NCBI GenBank assembly: GCA_900542045.1
Contig: UQMI01000046.1
Span: forward strand, 1-27,415
Length of the DNA: 27,415 nucleotides
Direction of reading: 5' to 3'
From: an uncultured Blautia sp.
Lineage (GTDB): Bacteria > Bacillota > Clostridia > Lachnospirales > Lachnospiraceae
How positions within the stretch are numbered: the stretch's first letter is position 1; each line of letters opens with the position of its first letter. Below are positions 9,551-17,228 of the stretch, piece after piece. Position numbers and translations under genes: made by a program. Below the pieces are notes generated by a model. That model did no database searches, was not told the origin of the DNA, and saw only the letters and a list, made by a program, of their open reading frames with translations.

Positions 9551-9598
9551 CAAAACGACGCAATGCTCCGCGAGTTTTGATCTCAGTGGAGCATTGCG
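9551..9598 (-). terminator. Terminator of the patB-ykvI operon
   Basis: CGCAATGCTCC (9559-9569) and GGAGCATTGCG (9588-9598) form an 11-bp perfect stem that can be extended inward with GAG/CTC. On the minus strand it is followed by TCGTTTTG. It lies about 60 bases past the transporter stop codon. Confidence 0.7.
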
Positions 9599-9656
9599 CT
9601 GTTATCTCAAATTCGAATTTTTCTTCTTTGCAGCAAAATCTGCTTCTGTTTATTCA

Positions 9657-10760
9657 TTATGCCTGTGCCTTTGATTCTTTCATCGCACGATAGATTTTGG
9701 ATACAATCACACATACGGAGAATACAATTCCCAGATAAGACACTGCCTTCATCACAATGTTCATCAGCTGTCCAAAGGTTCCGAAGTTGGAAAAGATAAA
9801 AGCACCGATACAGATTACAGCCACAATAGGTTTATACCATTTGCTGTCTTCCTTCTGAATATTGGACGCTGCCACCCATGCCATTCCGGTTGCTGTGGTA
9901 TAAGTAGCCAGAACCACAATGATGCCGTAAAATGCGTAGAACGCGCCGCCAAGCCTCTGTGCGAGCATCAGCAGAGGAATGTCTGTCCCGCCAACTATGG
10001 ACGCATTCAGGATAAAGGCAATAAAAATAAATACCTGACTTAAAACTGTCACTGTCTGGCCCAGCACATTGCCCCACACCAGCTCCCGCTGATGATCCGC
10101 TCTTGTAGATACGTTTGCACTGTAAGCACTCATGTTCAGCACGACATAAGTAAAATTCAGAATTGCACTGAAAATCAGACTTCCGGACATGCTTACACCG
10201 CTCTTTTCACGAATGATCAGATCACCGGCTGCAATCGCATCTGTCGAATTTGCATAACTGTAAAAGCAGATAATCAGCACTGCGATTATAATGATCGGCG
10301 CGATATTTCCCAGAATATCTGTCAAACGTTTCATACCCATCAGTGCCGTTCCCATAACGGCAACCAGCATGATAACTGTTCCGATCCTGGTGTCCAGCCC
10401 AAACGCAGAATTCATGGAAGATGCGCCTCCGGCAATCATACTGCCGACCATCAGGAAAAATGTAAAGGTATTGAACCAACTGATGGCAAGACCCAGATAT
10501 TTTCCGCAGTAATGTTTATACATCATCTCCATATCAGTCAATCCATATTTCCGACAGTCTCTGGATACGACTGCGATACAGAGCAGGATCAGGCATGCGG
10601 AAATCACAATTCCGGCAATTCCCGGCAGTCCATGGGGTGCCCAGAACTGCAGCAGTTCTACACCTGTGGCAAATCCGGCTCCAATACCGAATGACACATA
10701 GGATCCAGCCAGAATCAACAAGGTTTTCCAGGAAAATTTTGCAGCTTCACTATTACCCAT
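9657..10760 (-). CDS. YkvI-type membrane transporter
   Basis: A 367-residue integral membrane protein of the YkvI-like group in the APC/LeuT-fold superfamily; the transported solute is not established for the group. Hallmarks are the first helix GSYVSFGIGAGFATGVELLQFW with small residues at the unwound segment, and about ten hydrophobic spans through to AVSYLGIVFSVCVIVSKIY. There is no cleavable signal. The ATG follows AAAGGAG. It is the last gene of a four-gene operon, 20 bases after the UroD-like gene, and is followed by a terminator. By context it should import the compound that the C-S lyase and enoate reductase act on, or export a product; this is inference. A sodium-coupled amino-acid-like substrate would fit the fold. 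Confidence 0.75.
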   Translation of the reverse strand: MGNSEAAKFSWKTLLILAGSYVSFGIGAGFATGVELLQFWAPHGLPGIAGIVISACLILLCIAVVSRDCRKYGLTDMEMMYKHYCGKYLGLAISWFNTFTFFLMVGSMIAGGASSMNSAFGLDTRIGTVIMLVAVMGTALMGMKRLTDILGNIAPIIIIAVLIICFYSYANSTDAIAAGDLIIREKSGVSMSGSLIFSAILNFTYVVLNMSAYSANVSTRADHQRELVWGNVLGQTVTVLSQVFIFIAFILNASIVGGTDIPLLMLAQRLGGAFYAFYGIIVVLATYTTATGMAWVAASNIQKEDSKWYKPIVAVICIGAFIFSNFGTFGQLMNIVMKAVSYLGIVFSVCVIVSKIYRAMKESKAQA

Positions 10761-10780
10761 AACATTACTCCTTTGTGTTA

Positions 10781-11767
10781 TTAAAAATAAATCTTACTGA
10801 ATTTATCAATCTCTTTTGTTACAGTCTCATAAACACCCGGATAGGTGCTTCCAGGACCGCCCATGGTCAGACAGGGAATCAAATATTTTGTTCCGGCTGT
10901 CTCAAACAATTCCTGCAGCCCATTGTGAATTTTCTCTTCCGACCAGTCCGGCCGGTCATACTTTCCATTATCCATCCCGGCCATAACAGAGATCTTTCCG
11001 CCGTATTCCCGGAGCAGCTCCGGAATGTTATTCTCATAGACTGCCCCCTGGATGATGTCAACACCCATGCGCAGTATACTGGGTATCAGATTTGCCACAT
11101 AAGAATCCGAATGATGAACTATGATCTCTACCCCGTTTGCCTTCCAGAAGCCATATATTTTCCGATAGGCAGGCACAAAAAATTCTTCGAACATCTCCGG
11201 TGAGAAGAAAGAATTTCTCTGGCTTCCCCAGTCATCATGATGAAACAAAGCATCCGGATGAAGGTGCCGAATCACCTCTTTCGCACCCGCAATTTCCCAT
11301 TCCGTCAGGAAATCGATCAGTGCATGCATTTCTTCCGGCTCTTCATAGAAATTTGCCATGGCATCTTCCATTCCCATAAAGTAATGAAGTTTTTCAAACA
11401 GGCCATTGGTGACAAACGCCGCAGCAAACACTTCCTCGCGATTTACCTGACTGGCTTTTTCTATGTAAGGCGCCCATTCCTCTTCAGAAAATTCTATTCT
11501 GGGTGCTTTCAGCACCTCTCTCCACTGTGTGATATCTTTCAGGAGCTTATCCTCCCCTTCCGAGAGAGGAAACTCTCCCGGAGTTCCTTTCGGAAAACAG
11601 ATTTTTACTCCCCAGCCATTATATCCTTCTTCTCCAGGCTTCAGAGAACACCCGGCATTCTCCCTTACAGGATCTGCCAGAAGTTCCATAAAACTGTACT
11701 GATTTACAAATCGATCCGGATGTCCTCCCCGGATTGTCTCTCGCAGATTTTCTTTTTTGGTCAGCAT
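10781..11767 (-). CDS. UroD-like (MtaA/methyltransferase-fold) protein
   Basis: A 328-residue protein with the uroporphyrinogen decarboxylase fold. It lacks the N-terminal arginine-rich active-site segment of true HemE and is closer to the clostridial UroD-like proteins often linked to methyl transfer (MtaA/MtbA type). Visible landmarks are HHDDWGSQ (about 176-183), VHHSDSYVANLIP (about 217-229) and CLTMGGPGSTYPGVY near the C-terminus. In corrinoid methyltransferases the corresponding region carries HxC and a later Cys that bind zinc; here the first is HHS, so the classical zinc site is altered while Cys 299 remains. The start is the ATG at 11767: GAGGAGGGA precedes it, and an ATG seven codons earlier would put this site inside the gene. 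It lies 25 bases after the enoate reductase. No corrinoid protein or reactivase is encoded nearby. Confidence 0.75.
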   Translation of the reverse strand: MLTKKENLRETIRGGHPDRFVNQYSFMELLADPVRENAGCSLKPGEEGYNGWGVKICFPKGTPGEFPLSEGEDKLLKDITQWREVLKAPRIEFSEEEWAPYIEKASQVNREEVFAAAFVTNGLFEKLHYFMGMEDAMANFYEEPEEMHALIDFLTEWEIAGAKEVIRHLHPDALFHHDDWGSQRNSFFSPEMFEEFFVPAYRKIYGFWKANGVEIIVHHSDSYVANLIPSILRMGVDIIQGAVYENNIPELLREYGGKISVMAGMDNGKYDRPDWSEEKIHNGLQELFETAGTKYLIPCLTMGGPGSTYPGVYETVTKEIDKFSKIYF

Positions 11768-11792
11768 TTCTCCCTCCTCTTTTCTCACGGAA

Positions 11793-13778
11793 TTATAATC
11801 CGATGTTCATCGCCGCATCATATCCCTGTCTGACAGCAGTACGCACCAATCCCGGCTGATAACAGTCTCCAATGCTGGCAAAATCAATCACTGCATCTCT
11901 TAATTTCTCTACAGTATCTTCATTGGGAGCAATTCCTGCTGCAACAATTACATTGTCTGCTTTCAGTTCAAAGCGGTTTCCTTCTTTATCTTCACAGATC
12001 ATTCCATCATCGGTAATCTCCACACACTTGGTGTTCAGCATGACATTTACACCGTTTTTCTTGACATTGGTCCACAGAGCATCTACCTGCATAGCGCCAG
12101 TACCCGGATAAGGTGTATTCGGTCCTGATGCAATGGCATCGGACATCTCAACAACTGTGGCCTTCTTGCCGTCCAGCGCCAGCCCGATTGCACATTCTAC
12201 ACCGGCAAATCCTCCTCCCATTACCAGAACATTTTCTCCCACTTCCGGTTCATCCCGATAGTAATCAATGATTGGAATGGCTTTCTCCACGCCTTTGACC
12301 GGCGGAACCATAGCATGGCCGCCTACGGCCGCAATCACATAGTCTGCCTCCAGTTCCTCGATCAGTTCCGGCGTTACTTCCGTATTCAAACGTACATCTA
12401 CCGCACTCTTTCCTACCATCCGAATCAGATAATCCTTATAGGCGCCGATCCTCTTTTTGAAAGATTCTTTTTCCACAATATTCAAAAGACCTCCCAAACG
12501 GTCGCTCTTCTCACAGAGGATCACTTCATGCCCTCTCCTGGATGCCTGAACTGCTGCTTCCATACCAGCAGGTCCGCCTCCGGCGATCAGGACACGTTTC
12601 TTTTCCACAGGAAGCGGCTGGAATTTATAATCGCTGTCCCGTCCGATCTGGGGATTGACAGAACAGTGCAGCGGCAGATTGTAATAACCGCCGGTCAGAC
12701 AGGAAATACAACGCAGGCAAGGACGGATTTCATCCATTCTTCCATGCATGGCTTTCTTGGGCAGATCCGGATCTGCGATCAGGGCCCTGGCCAAAACCAC
12801 ATAGTCCACCATACCGTCACGGATCCAGGCTTCCATCACATTGGGATCTGTTACAGCACCTACTGTTCCCACCGGAATGCTCAGATGGCTCTTGATCTCA
12901 GCCGCCGCCTTGATGTTATGTCCTTCATCTACATCAAACCAGCTGGGTGTGGACAGAACTGTTGTATCATGGAAATGCAGAGAACCGCAGGATACCTGAA
13001 TCAGGTCTACTCCATGTTCTTCCAGCATCTCACAGTATTTGATGCTGTCTTCCAGCTGATATCCTTCATTCATGCCCTCTTTCCAGGAAATTCTGGCCTC
13101 AATAATGAAATCCTTTCCGCAGTACTCCCGGATTTTATCCACCACCATCATGGTGATTCTGGCCCGGTTTTCCAGACTTCCGCCGAATTCATCTGTCCGG
13201 TGATTCAGAATCGGAGAGAGGAACTGCGACAGCAGCCATCCATGACCCGCATGGAGCAGCACACCGGTAAATCCGCAGTGTTTGGCCCTAAGAGCTGATT
13301 TTCCATATCCTTCCACCACATCTTCGATGACATCCTTCGGCATCTCGATGATCTGATGGCGGTGAATTCCGTTCCCGTCGCCCTGGTCAAATTCATCGAT
13401 CATATCACTGGGGCCGTAATTGATCCGGTTATCATCGTGAAAATGCATGCCTGCATGCACCAGCTCCATGGTAGCATGTGCCCCTTGGGATTCGATGGCA
13501 CCGGCAATGTTATAGAATCCAGCCTCACTCCTGGGATCAAACGCCTTTACTTTATAACTCCAGTCTACATAACCGGTCTCATGAACGATTACATCCCCCA
13601 GACATACACAGGCAGCTCCGCCCTGCGCCCGTCTTCTCAGAAAATCCTCATTTTTGACACAGTTGTGATTCAGATCTGTCAATTCTTTCATTCCAGTGGG
13701 GGAACCGAAAATACGGTTCCGGAAAACGGTTTTCTTCACCTTCATCGGCTTAAATAAATTAGGAAAATATTTATTCAT
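11793..13778 (-). CDS. Fe-S flavin enoate reductase (2,4-dienoyl-CoA reductase type)
   Basis: A 661-residue two-part flavoenzyme. Residues 1 to about 350 are an Old Yellow Enzyme-like TIM barrel binding FMN, with HAGHGWLLSQFLSP and RTDEFGGSLENRAR. Cysteines 354, 357, 360 and 372 (pattern C-x2-C-x2-C-x11-C) are placed for the [4Fe-4S] cluster. Residues from about 390 form the FAD/NAD(P)H module with GGGPAGMEA (about 400) and a second dinucleotide motif VMGGGFAGVE. This architecture is that of 2,4-dienoyl-CoA reductase, 2-enoate reductase and the bile-acid BaiCD/BaiH enzymes, which reduce C=C bonds. The usual HGY is HGW here. The start is the ATG at 13778, just after GGAGG; an upstream ATG at 13805 lies before that site. 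It is 29 bases after the C-S lyase gene. The true substrate cannot be read from sequence; a bile-acid role has no support from the neighbours. Confidence 0.88.
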   Translation of the reverse strand: MNKYFPNLFKPMKVKKTVFRNRIFGSPTGMKELTDLNHNCVKNEDFLRRRAQGGAACVCLGDVIVHETGYVDWSYKVKAFDPRSEAGFYNIAGAIESQGAHATMELVHAGMHFHDDNRINYGPSDMIDEFDQGDGNGIHRHQIIEMPKDVIEDVVEGYGKSALRAKHCGFTGVLLHAGHGWLLSQFLSPILNHRTDEFGGSLENRARITMMVVDKIREYCGKDFIIEARISWKEGMNEGYQLEDSIKYCEMLEEHGVDLIQVSCGSLHFHDTTVLSTPSWFDVDEGHNIKAAAEIKSHLSIPVGTVGAVTDPNVMEAWIRDGMVDYVVLARALIADPDLPKKAMHGRMDEIRPCLRCISCLTGGYYNLPLHCSVNPQIGRDSDYKFQPLPVEKKRVLIAGGGPAGMEAAVQASRRGHEVILCEKSDRLGGLLNIVEKESFKKRIGAYKDYLIRMVGKSAVDVRLNTEVTPELIEELEADYVIAAVGGHAMVPPVKGVEKAIPIIDYYRDEPEVGENVLVMGGGFAGVECAIGLALDGKKATVVEMSDAIASGPNTPYPGTGAMQVDALWTNVKKNGVNVMLNTKCVEITDDGMICEDKEGNRFELKADNVIVAAGIAPNEDTVEKLRDAVIDFASIGDCYQPGLVRTAVRQGYDAAMNIGL

Positions 13779-13807
13779 TTTGCTTCCTCCATAACTGAAT
13801 ATCATGT

Positions 13808-14995
13808 CTAAAAGTTTCTCTTCTCATAAGCAGCCCGCAGATGTTCAAGCGCTTCTGTCACAGTTGCTCTTGGGCAGCCCACATTGATTCGCATGAACCC
13901 CTCTCCATCACCTCCAAACCATTTGCCTGCATCAAAAGCTACATTTGCTTCCCGGAGACAGAATTCCTCCAGTTCTTCCTCCGTCAGCCCCAGTTCTCTG
14001 CAGTCCAGCCACAGCAAATAGGTTGCATCCGGTTTCTGGCATTTGATCTTCGGCATGTGCTGTTTTAAATATTGATCCAGATATACATAATTGTCCCACA
14101 GATAATCGATCAACTGCTCCAGGTACTCTTCACACTCCGGATCCCCATAAGCTGCGTCAAAGGCAACTGCTCCGAAAAGGTTGGGAATATAAACTCTCTT
14201 TTCCATCTCTCTGTCAAATTTCGCGCGCAATTCCGGATTCGGGATGATGATTGCGGACATCTGAAGCCCCGCAATGTTAAACGTTTTGGACGGTGCCATA
14301 GCTGTGATTGTAATTTCTTCATATTCTTTTCTGAGACTTGCCAGAGAATAGAACTTCGCGTGCCGGTAAATCAGGTCTCCATGAATTTCATCCACCGCTA
14401 AAATCACCCGATGCCGCAGGCAGATATCCCCGATCCGTTCCAGTTCTTCTTTTTTCAGCACACGAGATACCGGATTCAGTGGATGGCACAGCAACAGGAC
14501 TTTATTCTTCTCATCTGCTGCCAGCTGCTCCAGTTCCTCAAAATTAATGGTCCACTTCTCTCCGTCAAATATCAAATTATTATTTACCAGTTTTCTTCCA
14601 TTATTTTCCACAGCTTCCCGGAAAGGATAATACACCGGAGGCTGAATGATCACGCCCTCTCCCGGCTTCGTATAGGCCGTCACCGCCGCATTCAGTGCCG
14701 GAACTACTCCATTGCTGAACGTCACCCAGTCTGGCTGCACATCCCAATGATTTCGCCGTTTCTCCCACTGTGCGGCAAGCCGCTGAGAATTCGGAGAGAT
14801 TCTGCTGTATCCATAGATTGGATGCGCTGCTCGTTTCTGCACTGCCTCCACAATCGGCCGGGGGCAGGGAAAGTCCATATCCGCCACCCAAAGGGGCATT
14901 GCCTGAGGATTCTCCGGAAAATTCTCATCCATTGCATCCCATTTGTAACTGAAAGTATTTTTTCTCTCTATTACCTTATCAAAATCATATTTCAT
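13808..14995 (-). CDS. PatB/MalY-type C-S lyase (aminotransferase fold)
   Basis: A 395-residue PLP enzyme of aminotransferase class I/II, PatB/MalY branch, which mostly catalyse beta-elimination from cysteine S-conjugates or cystathionine to give a thiol, pyruvate and ammonia. Branch features are the N-terminal NTFSYKWD, MPLWVADMDF, the glycine/tyrosine segment HPIYGYSR, and PPVYYPF. The PLP lysine lies in APSKTFNIAGLQ (Lys 237) with VDEIHGD (Asp 202) and a C-terminal MRINVGCPR. The usual NPHNPVGR reads HPLNPVSR here. The ATG follows AAAGGAGGG. It is the first gene of a four-gene operon and is divergent from a MarR-type regulator, with candidate operators in between. A true transaminase activity is the alternative, but the branch motifs favour a lyase. 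Confidence 0.85.
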   Translation of the reverse strand: MKYDFDKVIERKNTFSYKWDAMDENFPENPQAMPLWVADMDFPCPRPIVEAVQKRAAHPIYGYSRISPNSQRLAAQWEKRRNHWDVQPDWVTFSNGVVPALNAAVTAYTKPGEGVIIQPPVYYPFREAVENNGRKLVNNNLIFDGEKWTINFEELEQLAADEKNKVLLLCHPLNPVSRVLKKEELERIGDICLRHRVILAVDEIHGDLIYRHAKFYSLASLRKEYEEITITAMAPSKTFNIAGLQMSAIIIPNPELRAKFDREMEKRVYIPNLFGAVAFDAAYGDPECEEYLEQLIDYLWDNYVYLDQYLKQHMPKIKCQKPDATYLLWLDCRELGLTEEELEEFCLREANVAFDAGKWFGGDGEGFMRINVGCPRATVTEALEHLRAAYEKRNF

Positions 14996-15039
14996 TTCTT
15001 CCCTCCTTTTATGTTTTAGCTAATTAACATTTAATCTAT

Positions 15040-15140
15040 TTAACTATTAAATTACCCTAAAAAAGACAAAAAATCAATGCATTATTTAGACAAAATATTC
15101 AATATATTTTTGTCTATTATTTATCTGCTTAACTATTAAA
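15040..15140. repeat. Repeated 12-mer and inverted repeat, candidate operators
   Basis: TTAACTATTAAA occurs twice in identical form (15040-15051 and 15129-15140), each containing the near-palindrome TTAA-CTA-TTAA. Midway, TAGACAAAA (15087-15095) and TTTTGTCTA (15108-15116) form a perfect 9-base inverted repeat with a 12-base spacer. These sit between the divergent MarR-type gene and the lyase operon and are candidate regulator sites. Confidence 0.45.
15049..15077 (-). promoter_or_regulatory. Candidate promoter of the C-S lyase operon
   Basis: TTGATT (15077-15072), 17 bases, TAATTT (15054-15049) on the minus strand. The -10 box is weak and overlaps the first copy of the repeated TTAACTATTAAA motif, as expected for a repressible promoter. 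Confidence 0.4.
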
Positions 15141-15152
15141 AAGATTAACCTT

Positions 15153-15182
15153 TTGAACTTCCCAATCTAGACACGATATACT
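15153..15182 (+). promoter_or_regulatory. Candidate promoter of the MarR-type gene
   Basis: TTGAAC (15153-15158), an 18-base spacer and TATACT (15177-15182) precede the regulator start by about 30 bases. A TATAAT at 15182-15187 overlaps but lacks a well-placed -35 box. Confidence 0.45.
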
Positions 15183-15212
15183 ATAATAAAATGAGAAAGT
15201 GAGAGTGATATA

Positions 15213-15716
15213 ATGATGACAGATGCACATTTTAAACAGGTATGCAGATTACTCGACACCTTTGACACAGGTTGGAACTATGTCAGCGAATACAACTCTT
15301 TGCTTCACAACTACAACGGAATTATTCTTTATCAGGCGGAATCGCAGTTTATCCACAAGATCGGAGACTCTCCCGGGATAACAATCACGGAACTCAGTCA
15401 ATTTTTCGGCAAAACTGTCAGCGCCTGTTCCCAGTTGATAAACCGCATGAAGAAAAAAGGATTCCTAGTGCAGAAACGGAACCAAAACAATAATCGGGAA
15501 CATAATCTGTATTTAACGGAGAATGGAGAACAACTCTATCAGTTCCACAAAGACTTTGAACTCAGATGTTACAAACGGACAACACGGATGTTAGAAATTT
15601 TTTTCGAAGAAGAGCTGAAGATTTATCCGAAAATCCAGACAAAGATGAATGAATCCTTCCTGCTGGATGTTACAGAAAACGAGTCTTTAGAACTGAATAA
15701 CCAACCTGCAGAATAA
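15213..15716 (+). CDS. MarR-family transcriptional regulator
   Basis: A 167-residue winged helix-turn-helix protein. The DNA-binding region spans about residues 55-105: ITITELSQFFGKTVSACSQL (helix-turn-helix), INRMKKKGFLVQKR, and the wing with NNREHNLYLTENG, the standard MarR arrangement. Flanking helices would form the dimer. MarR proteins are usually repressors released by a small-molecule ligand or thiol chemistry. The start is one of two adjacent ATG codons (15213 or 15216), with only a weak AGTGAGAG ribosome binding site, in keeping with low expression. It is transcribed away from the C-S lyase operon, so it probably controls that operon and itself. The neighbouring repeats are candidate operators. 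Transcription ends at the hairpin after 15731. Confidence 0.85.
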   Translation: MMTDAHFKQVCRLLDTFDTGWNYVSEYNSLLHNYNGIILYQAESQFIHKIGDSPGITITELSQFFGKTVSACSQLINRMKKKGFLVQKRNQNNNREHNLYLTENGEQLYQFHKDFELRCYKRTTRMLEIFFEEELKIYPKIQTKMNESFLLDVTENESLELNNQPAE

Positions 15717-15725
15717 TCCGCACGC

Positions 15726-15771
15726 AAAAAGCCGCCGCAAACCCCGTTCATTTCCGTGGGGTTGCGGCGGC
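15726..15771 (-). terminator. Terminator of the peptide-salvage operon
   Basis: GCCGCCGCAA (15731-15740) pairs with TTGCGGCGGC (15762-15771), extended inward by a CCCC/GGGG segment across a one-base bulge. On the minus strand the stem is followed by TTTTT (15730-15726), so it ends the seven-gene operon coming from the right. In the plus direction only a short T-rich tail follows, but it may also stop the regulator transcript. Confidence 0.88.
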
Positions 15772-15827
15772 CGTCTTCTTTGATCTGAAGCTTCTATAAT
15801 CTAAAGCTTCTCTCACCTTGAAACTAA

Positions 15828-17204
15828 TTATCCAATATCTTCCATAGAGATCAGTTCCTGCTTTTCAATGATCTGCTCAAAAGCCAGACCGTGATCTTCA
15901 TATTCCATTTCTCCCCGCTGATTGTCTATCGGGTCGATGCGCAGCCATTTCTTTTCTGGTACAAATTCTGACTGAATTTCAGAGTTGGCAGGCATACGGA
16001 AGATATCCAGATTGCCGAAATAATAATTCCAGCGATCCATATCGCCGGCTCTCCATGCGCTTCCGCCAAAGGACAGGTCTGCAAATACCCATCCATAGGG
16101 AGCCACATAAAACTGTGCCCAGTCATGACAGCCAGTGTAGAACTCTGTGGCATACAGTCCGGACTGCCAGCGGGCCGGAATTCCTGTCATACGGCATAAA
16201 GTGATAAACAGCAGTGCCTGCACACCGCAGTCACCTTTCAGATTCAATGCCGCATATTCCGGAATACAGGAAATCGTAAAGTATTCTCTCATATAAGAAT
16301 ACATTACTTTCGTAGTTACAAAATCATAGATCTTACGGGCTTTTTTCACCGGATTGGTCTCTCCGTCCAGGATCTCATCCAGCACTGCCCGGAGATAAGG
16401 TGTAAACACAATGTGCGGCGCCTGCTCTTCCGTGCAGAAATCCGGCTGCTCATCAGATACTTTCTCCGGATCCAGTTCCACATAATCTACATGGTAATCA
16501 TAGGCATATTCTACCATGAATTCCTGTCCCGGCTTCTGCTCGGTCTCAAAGCATACTGTACGCTGCGGTGCATCTTCCGGTGCAACAGCTGTGATCTCCG
16601 GTGAGGATGCCACTATTTCCACATTAGAAACCTGCTGGCATACTTTTGGGAGCGGCAGGTGTACACGCACCTTTCTTCCCACTTCCTGCGCTTCCTCTTT
16701 TGCCTGAATCGTTGCACGGATCCTGGTGCGCACGGTGCGTCCGCCGTGCTCCTTCATGTACTGGATATTGCCGTTGAGCAATTTCACCTTCTGCTCATTG
16801 TTACGGGCATCGTCCACATCTTCAACCATCACTCTTTCGGCCAGTGCCGGACGGGTCTTAATCAGATTTTCGTAAAAACGTCTCTGGAAATGAACCGCGC
16901 CATCAATATATACCCAGTCAGCCGCACCAATTTCTTTCAGTTCATCCAACTCTTCTGATTTGAAATCTCTGATATGTTCTTCCATGATCTTCAGAGCTTC
17001 TTCATAACTGTAAGGATATTCATTTCTTCCAAGAACTTTCAGAACGTCTTTTTCAATTTTCAGACGTTCTCTGAGAACCTGCGGGATATCTTTGGTAAGA
17101 AAATGATCAACCATCTTCATAGCGCCGTCAAAATCACCGTAATTCTTTAGTTTGATTACATCTTCCGGAAGAGGAACTGTCATATATGATAAATCCTGAT
17201 ACAT
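15828..17204 (-). CDS. Cytosolic transglutaminase-like (Cys-His-Asp) protein
   Basis: A 458-residue protein with a transglutaminase-like core at about residues 290-385. Catalytic positions are Cys 326 in LKGDCGVQALLF, His 360 in TGCHDWAQFYV and Asp 376 in GWVFADLSFG. Bacterial proteins of this fold are usually hydrolases acting on peptide or amide bonds. There is no signal peptide or membrane segment, so it should work in the cytosol. Residues 1 to about 150 are helical and charged; about 155-250 looks like a beta-rich domain. I do not recognise either part. The ATG follows AGGAG, 24 bases after the epimerase gene. As last gene of a peptide-uptake operon with a dipeptide epimerase, it may cleave imported peptides; in Bacillus ykf operons an NlpC/P60 peptidase holds this place. 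That role is inferred only. Confidence 0.75.
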   Translation of the reverse strand: MYQDLSYMTVPLPEDVIKLKNYGDFDGAMKMVDHFLTKDIPQVLRERLKIEKDVLKVLGRNEYPYSYEEALKIMEEHIRDFKSEELDELKEIGAADWVYIDGAVHFQRRFYENLIKTRPALAERVMVEDVDDARNNEQKVKLLNGNIQYMKEHGGRTVRTRIRATIQAKEEAQEVGRKVRVHLPLPKVCQQVSNVEIVASSPEITAVAPEDAPQRTVCFETEQKPGQEFMVEYAYDYHVDYVELDPEKVSDEQPDFCTEEQAPHIVFTPYLRAVLDEILDGETNPVKKARKIYDFVTTKVMYSYMREYFTISCIPEYAALNLKGDCGVQALLFITLCRMTGIPARWQSGLYATEFYTGCHDWAQFYVAPYGWVFADLSFGGSAWRAGDMDRWNYYFGNLDIFRMPANSEIQSEFVPEKKWLRIDPIDNQRGEMEYEDHGLAFEQIIEKQELISMEDIG

Positions 17205-17228
17205 TTCAACACATCTCCTGTTCTCTGA

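Noticed and set aside
12315..13298. 327-codon plus-strand frame
   Set aside because: Antisense to the enoate reductase gene; translation shows no domain and odd His/Cys/Phe-rich composition.
11793..13778. Assignment as a bile-acid BaiCD/BaiH enzyme
   Set aside because: Architecture is shared, but no other bai-type gene is nearby and the neighbours point to sulfur or amino-acid chemistry.
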